DNA of 64,000 nt from Herbidospora daliensis (GCF_001570585.1 NZ_BBXF01000008.1:124001-188000), one strand, 5' to 3'. Numbered from the stretch's first letter, positions 49,553 to 59,464 are shown. The notes: a model not told the origin generated them from the letters alone. Translations and numbers: made by a program.

Positions 49553-51151
49553 GTGCCCGTGCTGGAATTCCCCGCCGCCACGTTCGTTGTGGCAGGCGAT
49601 CCCGAGTCGATCAGAGACACGGCCCGCTCCTATAGCACCTTCTCGACCCTCACCGGTCAGGCCGCGAGCGACATGCGCCGGCTCAGCTCCGACGAATGGG
49701 TCGGCTCCGAAGGAGATCTTTTCCGCAGCGGCCTGAATGAGCTGCCCTCGCATTTCGACACCGCACACCAGGCTTTCGGTCAGGTCTCCACAGCCCTTTC
49801 GGGCTTCGCCGCCGAACTGGAATCGGCGAAGTCGCGGATGAGTGGCTTATCCTCCGACGCCCAGGTGACCTTCGAGGCGTTAAAAGCGGCCCGAAATTCC
49901 CGTTCCGATCTCCAGCCTCCCCACCAGGACGACGAGGCCGACGGCTACGCGGCCTCGATGACCGCGTACGAGCAGCAGAAGAACAGTCTGAACGTCCGGG
50001 TCAACGGGCTGGAGGCCGACTGGCAACGGCACCTCGTCAGTGCCACCGCCCTCCGCAACGAGGCACGGGAGGCGGCCGGCCGGGCCGCGAACTCCATCCG
50101 CGCCGCCGGCCGCACCTCGCCCACCGCCGATCAGAATTTCCTGGAACGCAACCTGGAGAAGGCCGATACCTGGGTCTCCACGCGGCTCGCCGAACTTAAG
50201 AGCTTCATCGCCGACCGGGCGGTGATGTTCCGCGGGATCGCGAAGGCGCTGAAGGCTGTCGGCGCGGCCCTGATGGCGGTCGCGGCCGTTGCCATGGTCC
50301 TGGCCGCATTCGTCCCGGTCCTCGGCTGGCTCGCAGAGTTCCCCCTGGCTGGCATGTTCGCGGTGGGCGGCGCCCTGTACGGGACCGGGGACGCGCTGAA
50401 TACCACCGTCGACTGGGCTGAAGGCAAGATCACCGGACAGGAACTGCTCTTCCGGGGCGGGCTGGCGATCGGGCTAAGTGTGGTCGGGGCGGGGGTTGGC
50501 GTCGTCGCGCTCAAAGCAATGGAGAAGGTGGCCCCCACCGTCAAGAAGTGGTTTGACGACGTCATCGAGCGCACCCGACACGACGAAAGGGGCAGCGTCT
50601 CCCTCCCCGCGAGCACTGCGCAGGCGATCAGAGATCGCATTAACTATTTAAGATATGAGGGGCCAAAGTCACATGCCGTGCAGCGCCACCTCGAGGTGAC
50701 TGACGATCAGCTCAAGAAACGCCTTGGCACACCTTTGTATAATCCCGACGGGACGCCACAGTTAAAATACGATTTCGTCCAGACCAAAGACCGTATCGAC
50801 CCTATGAACCCCGGAAACCCGGGATTCGATGGGGTCCATCCCGGCAAAAAACACCAGTGCTTCCCCTATGCCACGAGGTTCAACGACGCCAGTGATTTCG
50901 TCTTTGTAGACAAAGAACTTCGCCAGAAGGTAATCGAGACCGGAGTGCTGGAACAGAAGGTCCCCCTGAAGGAAATCTTCAAGGACGGCTGGGATGGCAA
51001 ATTCACGGGCTACTACATCAATCCCAAAAACCCGACAGAGTATCTACCGGCGGATTTTTCAACTGGGAAAATCGTCGCCGTATACAAGCGCGACGCCCAA
51101 GGGGACCCATTCCTATATACTATGTATCCGGACCCTCTTGGATCCCCCTGA
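49553..51151 (+). CDS. Type VII-secreted polymorphic toxin with C-terminal RNase-A-like domain
   Basis: A 532-residue protein. Residues 1-215 are a WXG/LXG-type helical targeting domain ('DEWVGSEGDLFRSGLNELP' with W-V-G). Residues about 220-320 contain hydrophobic segments ('VGAALMAVAAVAMVLAAFVP', 'RGGLAIGLSVVGAGVGVVAL'). The C-terminal ~150 residues ('SHAVQRHLEVTDDQLKKRLG', 'FPYATRFNDASDFVFVDKEL') have the His-rich 'H..RH...TD..L..RL' opening of bacterial RNase-A-like contact toxins. Codons are distinctly A/T-richer from about 50630 on, as expected for an exchanged toxin cassette. The next gene is a candidate immunity protein. Start is a GTG after a GGAGG-type site. Confidence 0.78.
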   Translation: MPVLEFPAATFVVAGDPESIRDTARSYSTFSTLTGQAASDMRRLSSDEWVGSEGDLFRSGLNELPSHFDTAHQAFGQVSTALSGFAAELESAKSRMSGLSSDAQVTFEALKAARNSRSDLQPPHQDDEADGYAASMTAYEQQKNSLNVRVNGLEADWQRHLVSATALRNEAREAAGRAANSIRAAGRTSPTADQNFLERNLEKADTWVSTRLAELKSFIADRAVMFRGIAKALKAVGAALMAVAAVAMVLAAFVPVLGWLAEFPLAGMFAVGGALYGTGDALNTTVDWAEGKITGQELLFRGGLAIGLSVVGAGVGVVALKAMEKVAPTVKKWFDDVIERTRHDERGSVSLPASTAQAIRDRINYLRYEGPKSHAVQRHLEVTDDQLKKRLGTPLYNPDGTPQLKYDFVQTKDRIDPMNPGNPGFDGVHPGKKHQCFPYATRFNDASDFVFVDKELRQKVIETGVLEQKVPLKEIFKDGWDGKFTGYYINPKNPTEYLPADFSTGKIVAVYKRDAQGDPFLYTMYPDPLGSP

Positions 51152-51166
51152 CGTAAAGGTGGAAAA

Positions 51167-51457
51167 ATGACCCTGAGCAAGGAGCTGGACACGTTCATCG
51201 GCTCGATGTTGCATATTGAGCTGGCCGACAACTTGGCGGACGCGAAAGAAGTCCTCGACGACGGGCCTGCGGCGCATGCGGTAGTAGTGAAGGACGGCCT
51301 GCGGCAACTGATCGCGGAGCACACCCTGACCGCCCGTGATTGGTTCTATCTGACCGGCGTTGGATTCGACACCGACGAAGAGCTCTATGTATACCTTCAG
51401 AGAGTTCTGGAATTCCTCACCGGAGTCAGGACTACTCCGCCGGACCTTCCAGACTGA
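51167..51457 (+). CDS. Candidate immunity protein for the RNase-A-like toxin
   Basis: A 96-residue acidic protein: 'ELDTFIGSMLHIELADNLAD', 'HTLTARDWFYLTGVGFDTDEE', 'YVYLQRVLEFLTG'. It starts 15 bases after the toxin stop with an AAGGTGG site. Small size, acidity and the position right after the toxin tip make it the likely antidote; it resembles CdiI-type immunity proteins. Direct evidence is absent. Confidence 0.68.
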   Translation: MTLSKELDTFIGSMLHIELADNLADAKEVLDDGPAAHAVVVKDGLRQLIAEHTLTARDWFYLTGVGFDTDEELYVYLQRVLEFLTGVRTTPPDLPD

Positions 51458-51478
51458 GGCGCAGCTCACCGCGAGCAG

Positions 51479-52798
51479 TCATCCCGACCACTGCCTAGCC
51501 AGTTCCACCGCCCACCCATAAGCGTTGAAAAGACCGAGAATCAAGGGGCCGCAGGCGATCAGCAGAACGAGTTCGAGCCGATCGACCTGCTTACTCACCC
51601 GGATTCGTGTGATCTCACTCAGCCGCACGGTCGCACACGCAGCCAGCAGCACGGCGGCACCCACGGCGACAACGAGCGAAACGAGGGGATTACTCGCCTG
51701 CCAAATCACGGTCGTAGCGGCGACGAACATCCCCACGGCCCCAGCGGTCACGAGTACCCTGACCTGACCGGCGTGGCTGTACGCTCGAGCGCGCAGCCAC
51801 AGCACCGCCGCCAGCGTCACAGCGCAGATCATGCCCCACACGCCCGGTGCGAGCGCGAGCATCCAGAGTTCGAAGACGGTCGGCACCGCGAGCCCGACCA
51901 GAAGCCACGTCAGGTATTCACGGGCTCGCGCCGCCAGGTCCCTGACCTCGCTCCTGCGCGTCGGGCCACCGGCGGACACTTTGTCGGCGACACGGCCGAG
52001 GCCGGTCGTCTCCGCGGCCAGCCGAGGCAGGAAGGCGATGCCGACCACCACCGCCAGCGCGCCGATCGCAGCCGCCCGGTATGGGCCGAGCCCGACCGCG
52101 CTCAGCCCGGCCCACCCCGCCATTCCGACCGCCGCGACCGCCGTCACGAGGAAGACCGCGGCCAGCCTCAGGCCGAGCCGGAAGGCTCCGATCGCGACGC
52201 CCGCCGCGAGCAGGGCGCCGACGCAGAACTGGGCAGACGCACCGAGATTGGCCAGGCCGGCCACGACCGCCCCCAGCGAGGCGGCAATCGTCGTCAATGC
52301 GAACGCCAGGCTGCTCGCGATGGCGGTCCGGCCCGATCGAAGTGCCGCGCCCCCGGTAACGGCGAGCGTGAGCGCGGCGAACGCGAGGATCACGACGTTC
52401 CCCACAGCGGCGCCGTACCGCATCACGAGCACCGGCCCGAACAACCCGAGCCAGATCCCTAGCAGCACCGTGGCCGCGTGGCGTGTGCGATCAGGTGTCC
52501 ACGCCCCCGGGTCGGCGTCGGCGACGGCCGCGGCCTCCTCGGCGACGTCTTCGGCGAAGGGCGCCAGCGAGCCGTCGCCGGACGGGTGCAGGTAGAGGAT
52601 CTCGCCGTCGAGGATCCCGGCCGAGCCGAGGCCGTCGTGCGGGGCGAGCGGTCCCTTGACCGGATGAATCAGGTTCCATTCACGCGGCTGATCGAGGCTG
52701 TTTCCCCCTGCCAGCCGAATCAGTTCGATGACGGGCGTATTGCCCGGAACGGACAAGTCGACGCGAAAGTCTGGCCCGGAAACGGTAATCCGGGTCAT
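51479..52798 (-). CDS. eccD: EccD type VII secretion integral membrane protein
   Basis: A 439-residue protein. Residues 1-80 are a ubiquitin-like (YukD) domain: 'MTRITVSGPDFRVDLSVPGN', 'LLHP'-type end 'GEILYLHPSGDG'. About 11 membrane helices follow ('AATVLLGIWLGLFGPVLVM', 'GNVVILAFAALTLAVTGGA', 'LIACGPLILGLFNAYGW'). This is the EccD topology, the channel-forming subunit of ESX secretion. The ATG at 52798 places the ubiquitin-like domain at the N-terminus; an in-frame GTG at 52816 is also possible. Divergent from eccC. Confidence 0.88.
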   Translation of the reverse strand: MTRITVSGPDFRVDLSVPGNTPVIELIRLAGGNSLDQPREWNLIHPVKGPLAPHDGLGSAGILDGEILYLHPSGDGSLAPFAEDVAEEAAAVADADPGAWTPDRTRHAATVLLGIWLGLFGPVLVMRYGAAVGNVVILAFAALTLAVTGGAALRSGRTAIASSLAFALTTIAASLGAVVAGLANLGASAQFCVGALLAAGVAIGAFRLGLRLAAVFLVTAVAAVGMAGWAGLSAVGLGPYRAAAIGALAVVVGIAFLPRLAAETTGLGRVADKVSAGGPTRRSEVRDLAARAREYLTWLLVGLAVPTVFELWMLALAPGVWGMICAVTLAAVLWLRARAYSHAGQVRVLVTAGAVGMFVAATTVIWQASNPLVSLVVAVGAAVLLAACATVRLSEITRIRVSKQVDRLELVLLIACGPLILGLFNAYGWAVELARQWSG

Positions 52799-52905
52799 TG
52801 TGGTAGCGGCTACCACGAATCCCCACATTCTCCACGTAAGTAGTGCATGATTAACATGACACGGTTCATAGAATATTAGGCGATCTTGCCTGCTTATGGA
52901 GAATC

Positions 52906-55900
52906 ATGGGTCACGAGGTCGTGCACCGTCCGGCACGTATTTGGCCGACCGAAATTCCCGCTGGCGTGGAAGAGCTCGCCCGCCCGCCGGTGCCCTCACC
53001 GCCACCGGGACCCATGCAGGCCGTGATGCAGGTCGCGATGCCCGTGCTCGGCGGCCTCGGCATGGTCGTCTTCGTGTTCGCCGGCCGGAATCCCCTGCTC
53101 ATGGTGGGTGGCCTGGTGTTGGTCCTGGCCATGATCGGAGGCGGGGTGGGGATGCTCGTCGCCCAGCGCACCGGAACCCGCAGGCGCGCGGCCATGGCAC
53201 GTGAGCAGTATCTGGCCTACCTGGAGGACCTCCGGGAGAAACTCCGGAATGCGGCACGGGCGCAAAGCGAGGCGGCCGCCACCATTCATCCCACACCGGG
53301 CGCATTATTGCATTTCGCCCGCCACCCGGCCCGCCGGTGGGAACGGCGCCCCGGGGACCCCGATTTCCTCGACCTGCGAATCGGGCTGGGCGACGTGCCG
53401 CGTGCGCTGCGCGCGGTCATGCGGCGGAACCAGAACCCGCTGGAGGAACACGACGCCGTATGTCAGCGGGCCGCCGAACGAATTGTTGCGAATTACACCG
53501 TTCTGCACCATCAACCGATCGCCGTCCCGATGCGGGACTCCGGCGTGGTGTCGATCGTCGGCACGGTGGATCACACCCGTTTGGTCGCACGGTTGCTGAT
53601 CGCGCAACTGGCGGTCTCGCACGCGCCCGGCGAGGTGCGCCTGGCCCTCTGCTTCGCCCGGGAGGCGGAGCCCGCCTGGCGCTGGACGAAGTGGCTGCCG
53701 CACTGCCTCGCACCGGACGCCAGGGGCGCTCAGCCACCGCGCTACATCGCCGACTCCCCGGACAAGCTGAAGACGCTGCTGCGGCAGGAGTACGCCGAGC
53801 GCGCCGCCCAGGTGGATCGTTCCGCCCGGCTCGGCAGTAAGGCGGTCCCGCGAGACCGCCTGGTGATCGTGGTCGACGAGGCCGGTCTCGGGGAGCGCCC
53901 CGACCTGCGGCCCGACGATCAGACCCGGTCCCTGGCCGACCTGGGAATCTGCGTGGTCCACCTGGTCGGTGAGCGCCGCGACGAGCCCGGCCAGGTGGAC
54001 GTACGCGTGTCGATCGGCGAGACCGCCGAGGTGGCGGTCCTGCGGCCGGCCTCGAACGCACCCGTGTCCTCCGTCACCCGGCTCGACGTACTGAGCGTGG
54101 CCGAGGCGGAGACGCTGGCCCGGGCGCTCGCGCCGCTGCGCCTTGACCACGGCGCCGCCAGCGCGGAGGAGCCGCTCGTGGTCGATCTCGACCTGCCCCG
54201 GCTGCTCGGCGGGGAGGCTGGTGCGGATCCGCCGATCCGGTGGCAGCCGCGTCCGCTGGCCGATTTCCTGCGTGTGCCCATCGGCGTCACTGCCGACGGT
54301 TCGCCGCTGCTCCTGGACCTGAAGGAGAACGCGCTGGGCGGCATGGGTCCCCACGGGATCTGCATCGGCGCCACCGGGTCGGGCAAGAGCGAGCTGCTGC
54401 GCACGCTGGTGCTGGCGCTGGCCATGACACACCCACCCGAACGGCTGGCCTTCGTCCTGGTGGACTACAAGGGCGGCGCCGCCTTCGCCGGGCTCGGCGA
54501 GCTGCCGCACACGGCCGGATTCATCACGAACCTGTCGGATGGCAGCGAGGCGGCGGATCCGTCCGGACCGGCCGCGGTCGGCGGCGGGTTCGCCCCGAAC
54601 GCCGAGCTGGTGGATCGCATGTACGAGGCGTTGTCCGGCGAGATGCGACGCCGCCAGCAGATCCTCATGGCCGCCGGGAACCTGCCGAACGTGGTGGAGT
54701 ACAACCGGCGGCTCGACGCTGGCCTGCTGACCGAGCCGCTGCCGAATCTGCTCGTCGTCGTGGACGAGTTCGCCGAACTGCTCGACGCCAAGCCCGAGTT
54801 CATCGGCCTGTTCGACCGGATCGGCCGCATCGGCCGTTCCATCGGCATGCATCTGCTGCTGTCGGCCCAGCGGCTGGAGGAGGGACGGCTACGCGGCCTC
54901 GAAAGTTGTATCTCCTACCGCCTCGGCCTGCGGACCTTCACCGCCGCGGAGAGCCGGGCGGTCCTCGGCGTGCCCGATGCGCACCAGCTACCGCCAGTGG
55001 CGGGATCCGCTTATCTCAAGGTCGACCCGAACGTGTTCCAGCGGTTCAAGGCCGCGTACGTCTCGGGGCCGTACCGACAAGGGCGGCCCGCACCGGCGGA
55101 GGACCGTGTCCCGATCACGGAGTTCCCCACCTACTACCGAGAACCGGCCTCTCCCCGGGCAGCGGGGGAGGCGCGGCCGGAGACTGCGGTGGGGACGGCC
55201 GACGCTCCGAGTGTGCTGAGTGTCGCGGTCAGCCGTCTGGCCGCCCGAGGCGGGAATGTCCATCAGGTCTGGCTGTCGCCGCTCCCAACGGCGCTGCCCC
55301 TGGACGCGGTTGCCGGACGGCCCTATCAGGACGAGCGGTTGGGACTGCGAGTGGCCCGGCAGCTGCCGCTCCGGGTGCCGCTCGGGCTGCTCGACCTGCC
55401 GGCCGAGCAGCGGCAGGAGACCTGGACGCACGACTTCTCCGGTTCCGGCGGCCATCTGGCCATCCTGGGCGCGCCCCAGAGCGGTAAGAGCATGCTGCTG
55501 CGCACCCTGATATTGAGCGCGGCGCTGACCCACAAGCCGGGCGAGGTCGCCTTCCACTGCGTGGACTTCGGCGGGGGCACGCTGTCGAAACTGGCGGACC
55601 TGCCCCACGTCGGCACCGTGTGCGGACGTCTCGACCCGCAACGTGTCCGCAGAACCGTTGCCGAGGCCGCATCCCAGTTGGAGGAGCGCGAACGGGTGTT
55701 CGCCCGGCGGGGAATTGACTCGGCGGAGACTATGCGCGCCATGTGGCACGCAGGTGAGCTGCCGGAACTGCCGTACGTCGATCTCTTCCTGGTGATTGAC
55801 AACTACATGACCATCAAGAATGACTACGAGGATCTGGGCGACCTGCTCGCCGAGATCGCCGCCCGAGGGCTGGGCTACGGAATCCATCTGGTGCTGACCG

Positions 55901-56937
55901 CCGCCCGCTGGCACGATCTGCGCGGCAACCTGCAAACCGCCATCGGCGGCCGAATAGAGTTGCGGCTCAACGACCCGATGGACTCCATCATCTCCCGCAA
56001 ACAGGTCGAACTCCTCCGATCCGATCAACGTGGCCGGTGCGTGACCATCGACGCCAGGATGGTCCAGATCGCCCTGCCACGGGTCGACGCGATCGCCGCG
56101 ACCGCCGACCTGTCCGACGCGCTGACGTGGGCTTGCGGCCAGATCAACCGAAGCTGGCCGGGGCCTCGAGTGCCGCCGGTGCGGTTGCTGCCGGAACGGG
56201 TGGAACACGCCCGGCTCGCCCCGCCGTCAGCGGGCGGCCGAGTCGTCCTGGGCATCGGAGAAAACGACCTACGCCCGGTAGAACTTGACCTCTTCGGAGC
56301 CGACGGTCATCTGCTGGTCTTCGGCGAGGGTGGCGCCGGTAAGACCTCGGTGCTGATGACCCTAATCCGCTCACTCATGGCGGCGCACACCGATGACGAT
56401 GTCGTCTTCGCGATCTTCGATCCGCGGCGCACGCTGCTAGGGTTCGTCCCGGAGGCATACGTGGGCGCTTACGCCGGGACTCCCGACCAGGCTGCGGGAC
56501 TGGCCGCTGGCCTGGCGCAGGAACTCAAGGCGCGACTGCCCCCCGATGACATCACCCCTGAGCAACTGCGGGCCCGAGCGTGGTGGCGAGGGCCTCAGAT
56601 GATCGTGGTCGTCGACGACTACGAACTCCTGGTCGGTTCCGGCAATCCACTCACCCCCCTGCTGGAATATCTGCCGCAGGCGCGGGACCTCGGCCTGCAC
56701 GTCATGGTGGCTCGGCATAGCGGCGGGGTGGGACGCGCGCTGTTCGAGCCGTTCCTGCAGCGGCTGCGCGAACTCGGAGCGGCCGGGCTGGTTCTGCGCG
56801 GAGATCGTCAGGAAGGCCAGCTCTGGCCGGGGGTATGGCCCTCGAGCCAGCCAAACGGACGCGGTCACCTGGTCCGCCGTGGTCATCGGCCACTGCTCGT
56901 TCAGGTCGCACATCTGGACGAGCAGCCCCAAGTTTGA
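52906..56937 (+). CDS. eccC: EccC FtsK/SpoIIIE-type type VII secretion ATPase
   Basis: A 1343-residue fused EccCa-EccCb protein. Two membrane helices lie at residues about 45-90 ('PVLGGLGMVVFVFAGRNPLL', 'LVLVLAMIGGGVGMLVA'). Three FtsK-like ATPase domains follow with P-loops 'GATGSGKSELLRTL' (about 488), 'GAPQSGKSMLLRTL' (about 855) and 'GEGGAGKTSVLMTL' (about 1139). The first domain retains 'VLVDYKGGAAFAGL' and 'LLVVVDEFAELLD', so it is likely the active motor. It recognises WXG100 substrates and drives export with EccD. No eccB, eccE or mycP gene is in the window. GGAG precedes ATG 52906. Confidence 0.92.
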   Translation: MGHEVVHRPARIWPTEIPAGVEELARPPVPSPPPGPMQAVMQVAMPVLGGLGMVVFVFAGRNPLLMVGGLVLVLAMIGGGVGMLVAQRTGTRRRAAMAREQYLAYLEDLREKLRNAARAQSEAAATIHPTPGALLHFARHPARRWERRPGDPDFLDLRIGLGDVPRALRAVMRRNQNPLEEHDAVCQRAAERIVANYTVLHHQPIAVPMRDSGVVSIVGTVDHTRLVARLLIAQLAVSHAPGEVRLALCFAREAEPAWRWTKWLPHCLAPDARGAQPPRYIADSPDKLKTLLRQEYAERAAQVDRSARLGSKAVPRDRLVIVVDEAGLGERPDLRPDDQTRSLADLGICVVHLVGERRDEPGQVDVRVSIGETAEVAVLRPASNAPVSSVTRLDVLSVAEAETLARALAPLRLDHGAASAEEPLVVDLDLPRLLGGEAGADPPIRWQPRPLADFLRVPIGVTADGSPLLLDLKENALGGMGPHGICIGATGSGKSELLRTLVLALAMTHPPERLAFVLVDYKGGAAFAGLGELPHTAGFITNLSDGSEAADPSGPAAVGGGFAPNAELVDRMYEALSGEMRRRQQILMAAGNLPNVVEYNRRLDAGLLTEPLPNLLVVVDEFAELLDAKPEFIGLFDRIGRIGRSIGMHLLLSAQRLEEGRLRGLESCISYRLGLRTFTAAESRAVLGVPDAHQLPPVAGSAYLKVDPNVFQRFKAAYVSGPYRQGRPAPAEDRVPITEFPTYYREPASPRAAGEARPETAVGTADAPSVLSVAVSRLAARGGNVHQVWLSPLPTALPLDAVAGRPYQDERLGLRVARQLPLRVPLGLLDLPAEQRQETWTHDFSGSGGHLAILGAPQSGKSMLLRTLILSAALTHKPGEVAFHCVDFGGGTLSKLADLPHVGTVCGRLDPQRVRRTVAEAASQLEERERVFARRGIDSAETMRAMWHAGELPELPYVDLFLVIDNYMTIKNDYEDLGDLLAEIAARGLGYGIHLVLTAARWHDLRGNLQTAIGGRIELRLNDPMDSIISRKQVELLRSDQRGRCVTIDARMVQIALPRVDAIAATADLSDALTWACGQINRSWPGPRVPPVRLLPERVEHARLAPPSAGGRVVLGIGENDLRPVELDLFGADGHLLVFGEGGAGKTSVLMTLIRSLMAAHTDDDVVFAIFDPRRTLLGFVPEAYVGAYAGTPDQAAGLAAGLAQELKARLPPDDITPEQLRARAWWRGPQMIVVVDDYELLVGSGNPLTPLLEYLPQARDLGLHVMVARHSGGVGRALFEPFLQRLRELGAAGLVLRGDRQEGQLWPGVWPSSQPNGRGHLVRRGHRPLLVQVAHLDEQPQV

Positions 56938-57058
56938 GCGGCGAACTATGTGGTGGATACCGCGGTTCCTGGTCAATGCCAGGGGGGATGATGTTCCCCC
57001 ACTTCCGTGGAGTCGCTTTGCTTGACTTGGGTGCCATGGACCCCCAGGAGAGGTGGGC

Positions 57059-57364
57059 ATGCCACGCAAGGGCTACCCCTCGGAGTTCCGCCGCAAGGTG
57101 CTGGACCTGGTCGAGGCCGGACGGCCCGTCCGGGATGTCGCCCGTGATCTGGGGATCAGTGAGCAGACGATCTATGTCTGGCGCAAGCAGGACCTGATCG
57201 ACACCGGCCGCTTACCCGGAGCGACCACGACCGAGCAGGCCGAACTGCTGGCGGCCCGCAAGCGGATCCGGGAACTGGAGACCGAACTGGCCGTCACCCG
57301 CCGGGCGATCGAGCTGGTGCGGGAGGTGGTGCCCCCAAAAGACGGTTCGAAGCGATCGCGGTGA
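57059..57364 (+). CDS. IS3 transposase OrfA
   Basis: A 101-residue protein 'MPRKGYPSEFRRKVLDLVEA' with HTH 'VRDVARDLGISEQTIYVWRKQ' and a leucine-zipper tail 'ARKRIRELETELAVTRRAIE'. AGGAG precedes the ATG. The end 'VVPPKDGSKRSR' runs over an A-rich slip site (CCCAAAAG) where IS3 elements shift -1 into orfB. Confidence 0.88.
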   Translation: MPRKGYPSEFRRKVLDLVEAGRPVRDVARDLGISEQTIYVWRKQDLIDTGRLPGATTTEQAELLAARKRIRELETELAVTRRAIELVREVVPPKDGSKRSR

Positions 57365-58213
57365 TGGCCGATGAGGGTCTGCCAGTTCAGGTCGCCTGCC
57401 GGGTGCTGAACGTCTCCGAATCGGGCTACTTCGCCTGGCGAGGTCGGCCGCCTTCGCCTAGATCGCTGCGGCACGCGTGGCTGAGCGAGCGGATCCGGCA
57501 GATCCACGCCGCCTCCCGCGGCACCTACGGATCGCGGCGCGTCCACGCCGAACTCACACTCGGCAGCGGCCTGATCGTCGCCTACCACACCGTCGAGATG
57601 CTGATGCAGCGCGAAGGCATCCGAGGCCTGCCCGGCACCCCGCGACGGCGCCGGCCACCCCAGCAGGTCCCCACCGCCGCCGACATGGTCGACCGGGACT
57701 TCCACCGAGACGCACCCAACATGCTGTGGGTCACCGACATCACCGAGCACCACACCCGCGAGGGCAAGGTCTACTGCTGCGTCGTCCTGGACGTCTACTC
57801 CCGCCGCGTCGTGGGCTGGTCAATCGACTCCACCCAGACCTCGGCGCTGGTCACCAACGCACTCGGCATGGCCGTCCACAACCGCACACCGCAAACCCGG
57901 CGGGCTCATCCACTCCGATCACGGGACGCAGTTCACCTCCTGGGCGTTCACCCGCCGCGCCCGCGAATCCAGGCTCATCCCCTCCATGGGATCCATCGGC
58001 GACTGCTTCGACAACGCCGTCATCGAGTCCTTCTGGGGCCGCAGGCAGGTCGAACTCCTCAACCGCCGGCGCTGGAAAACCCGCATCGAACTCGCCAACG
58101 CGATCTTCGAATACCTCGAGATCTTCCACAACCGCCAACGCCGCCACAGCGCCCTCGGCATGCGCACACCCGTCGAATACGAGATGCTCTACCCAACCCG
58201 CCTACCGGCATAA
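57361..58213 (+). pseudogene. IS3 transposase OrfB (DDE), frameshifted
   Basis: The first part ('MADEGLPVQVACRVLNVSES', 'RDAPNMLWVTDITEHHTREG') carries the first Asp of the rve domain. Near 57897 a one-base change moves the frame. The rest is in another frame, 'HSDHGTQFTSWAF', 'NAVIESFWGRRQVELLNRR', ending 'PVEYEMLYPTRLPA' at 58213, which includes the second Asp and the Glu. A single product with all three residues cannot be made. Confidence 0.85.
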
Positions 58214-58333
58214 AGTCCAGCGAGACGACTCCACCCAACACGGGGAACATCAGAGCCTCCATCAGACCCGGACCGCTTCACCCTGGATAAGAGGGGTTAT
58301 GCGGGGAGTTAGCAGTCGCCGGATTGACGTTGG

Positions 58334-59464
58334 TCACGCCACCTCGGGGGCGGCTGGGGATTCCCCGGCGTGGATAAGGCAACCGGTTGAGGAGTCAATG
58401 AGCCAGCCGGGCGGCCACACGTGTGGGCGTGCGGGGTCGTCGGCGCGGCATCCTTCCAAGTGCACGCGATCGTGGAAGACCGCATCGGTGAAGTCGCCGC
58501 GCCCGCCGAAGGTCGCGCCGCGGAAGATGGCATCGCTGGCGAAGACCGTCTCCAGAAACCAGGCGTCTCCCCCCAAGGTGGCGTCGGTGAACCATGCGTG
58601 GCCGGTGAAGGTGGCGCCGCCAAAAACGGCGATCTCGGTGATCACCGCATCGCCGAAGTAGGCACCGCCCAGGATCCGCTTTCTGATGAAGGTGGCGCGC
58701 CGCACGTGGCAGCCGTGGAAATTCCAATCGATCAACGCCGCATCGGTCAGGTCGATACTGATGCCGGACCAGAATCGGAGCTTAGACGACGTCACTGCCA
58801 ACGGCAGCTCAACTGCTGCGGCGGCTGCGGTGAGGCACAGATGCTGGTTGAGGATGCGCTGAGCCGCCAACCGTACCTGCCGCTCCTCACGCGCGGCATG
58901 TGCGACCTGGGGCTCGGCCTCTTCCCCCGGCATCTCATAAGGCATCCGCAGATAGGCGCAAATGACCTCGACGATGCTCTGACGATGAGACACGTGGTTG
59001 TCGGCCAGGCGCTCCAGCGCGTACAAGCCGGCCAGCCGCACTGCGGCCTTATCCGATCCGAGCTGATCGGCGGCCTTGGTATACAGCTCTGTGATCCTCC
59101 TCTCAGTCGCGTCGTAGTCGCCCAGCGCGGTGGCGATCTCTTGATGACGCTGCCTCCGGAAAGCCAGCAACAACCCCACCGCCGCCCCGGCCCCCGCACC
59201 GGCGGCCAGCCCCGTTCGTACCGCCTCCATCTGAAGCCTCGCCCGTTCGGCACCGGGCGGCACCTGATCAGCCGTCCCCAGCAGCGCGGCCGTGACCACC
59301 CAGATCGCCGCTCCGGCCACCAACCCAGCGACCACCATCCATACCCCGGCCGCTAGCGGTCTCAGACGCGGCTGGGACATAGGACGTCGCCAACGCGAGA
59401 CCAACCACCGCCGAGCCTGCGGCCTCCACCTACCACCCGAGCTCCCCGGCTCAACGAAGGTCAT
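58334..59464 (-). CDS. Pentapeptide-repeat membrane protein
   Basis: A 376-residue protein. Two membrane helices at about 37-62 and 88-107 ('AAGVWMVVAGLVAGAAIWVV', 'AAGAGAGAAVGLLLAF') are followed by a conserved 'ERRITELYTKAADQLGSDKA' region and 'VRLAGLYALERLADNH'. The C-terminal part holds pentapeptide-type repeats A(D/N)LXX ('AYFGDAVITEIAVFGGATFTG', 'AIFRGATFGGRGDFTDAVF'), which form a right-handed quadrilateral beta helix. The family is widespread in actinomycetes with unknown function. It ends just beyond the IS3 element. Confidence 0.85.
   Translation of the reverse strand: MTFVEPGSSGGRWRPQARRWLVSRWRRPMSQPRLRPLAAGVWMVVAGLVAGAAIWVVTAALLGTADQVPPGAERARLQMEAVRTGLAAGAGAGAAVGLLLAFRRQRHQEIATALGDYDATERRITELYTKAADQLGSDKAAVRLAGLYALERLADNHVSHRQSIVEVICAYLRMPYEMPGEEAEPQVAHAAREERQVRLAAQRILNQHLCLTAAAAAVELPLAVTSSKLRFWSGISIDLTDAALIDWNFHGCHVRRATFIRKRILGGAYFGDAVITEIAVFGGATFTGHAWFTDATLGGDAWFLETVFASDAIFRGATFGGRGDFTDAVFHDRVHLEGCRADDPARPHVWPPGWLIDSSTGCLIHAGESPAAPEVA

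Larger units (their letters stand above)
56954..58280 (+). mobile_element. IS3-family insertion sequence
   Basis: Left end TGATGTTCCCC...GTGGAGTCGC (56989 on) and right end complement TGATGTTCCCC...GTGGAGTCGT (to 58252) are imperfect inverted repeats. Homology extends outward on both sides to about 56954 and 58280 (CCGGACCGCTTCA). It carries orfA and a broken orfB and inserted just past the eccC stop. Confidence 0.8.

Noticed and set aside
46899-56937. Complete ESX secretion system
   Set aside because: EccB, EccE and MycP are absent from the window, so only a reduced locus is claimed.
57477-58661. 394-codon plus frame over the IS3 element
   Set aside because: Pro/Arg/Ser-rich shadow; the DDE motifs are in the other two frames.
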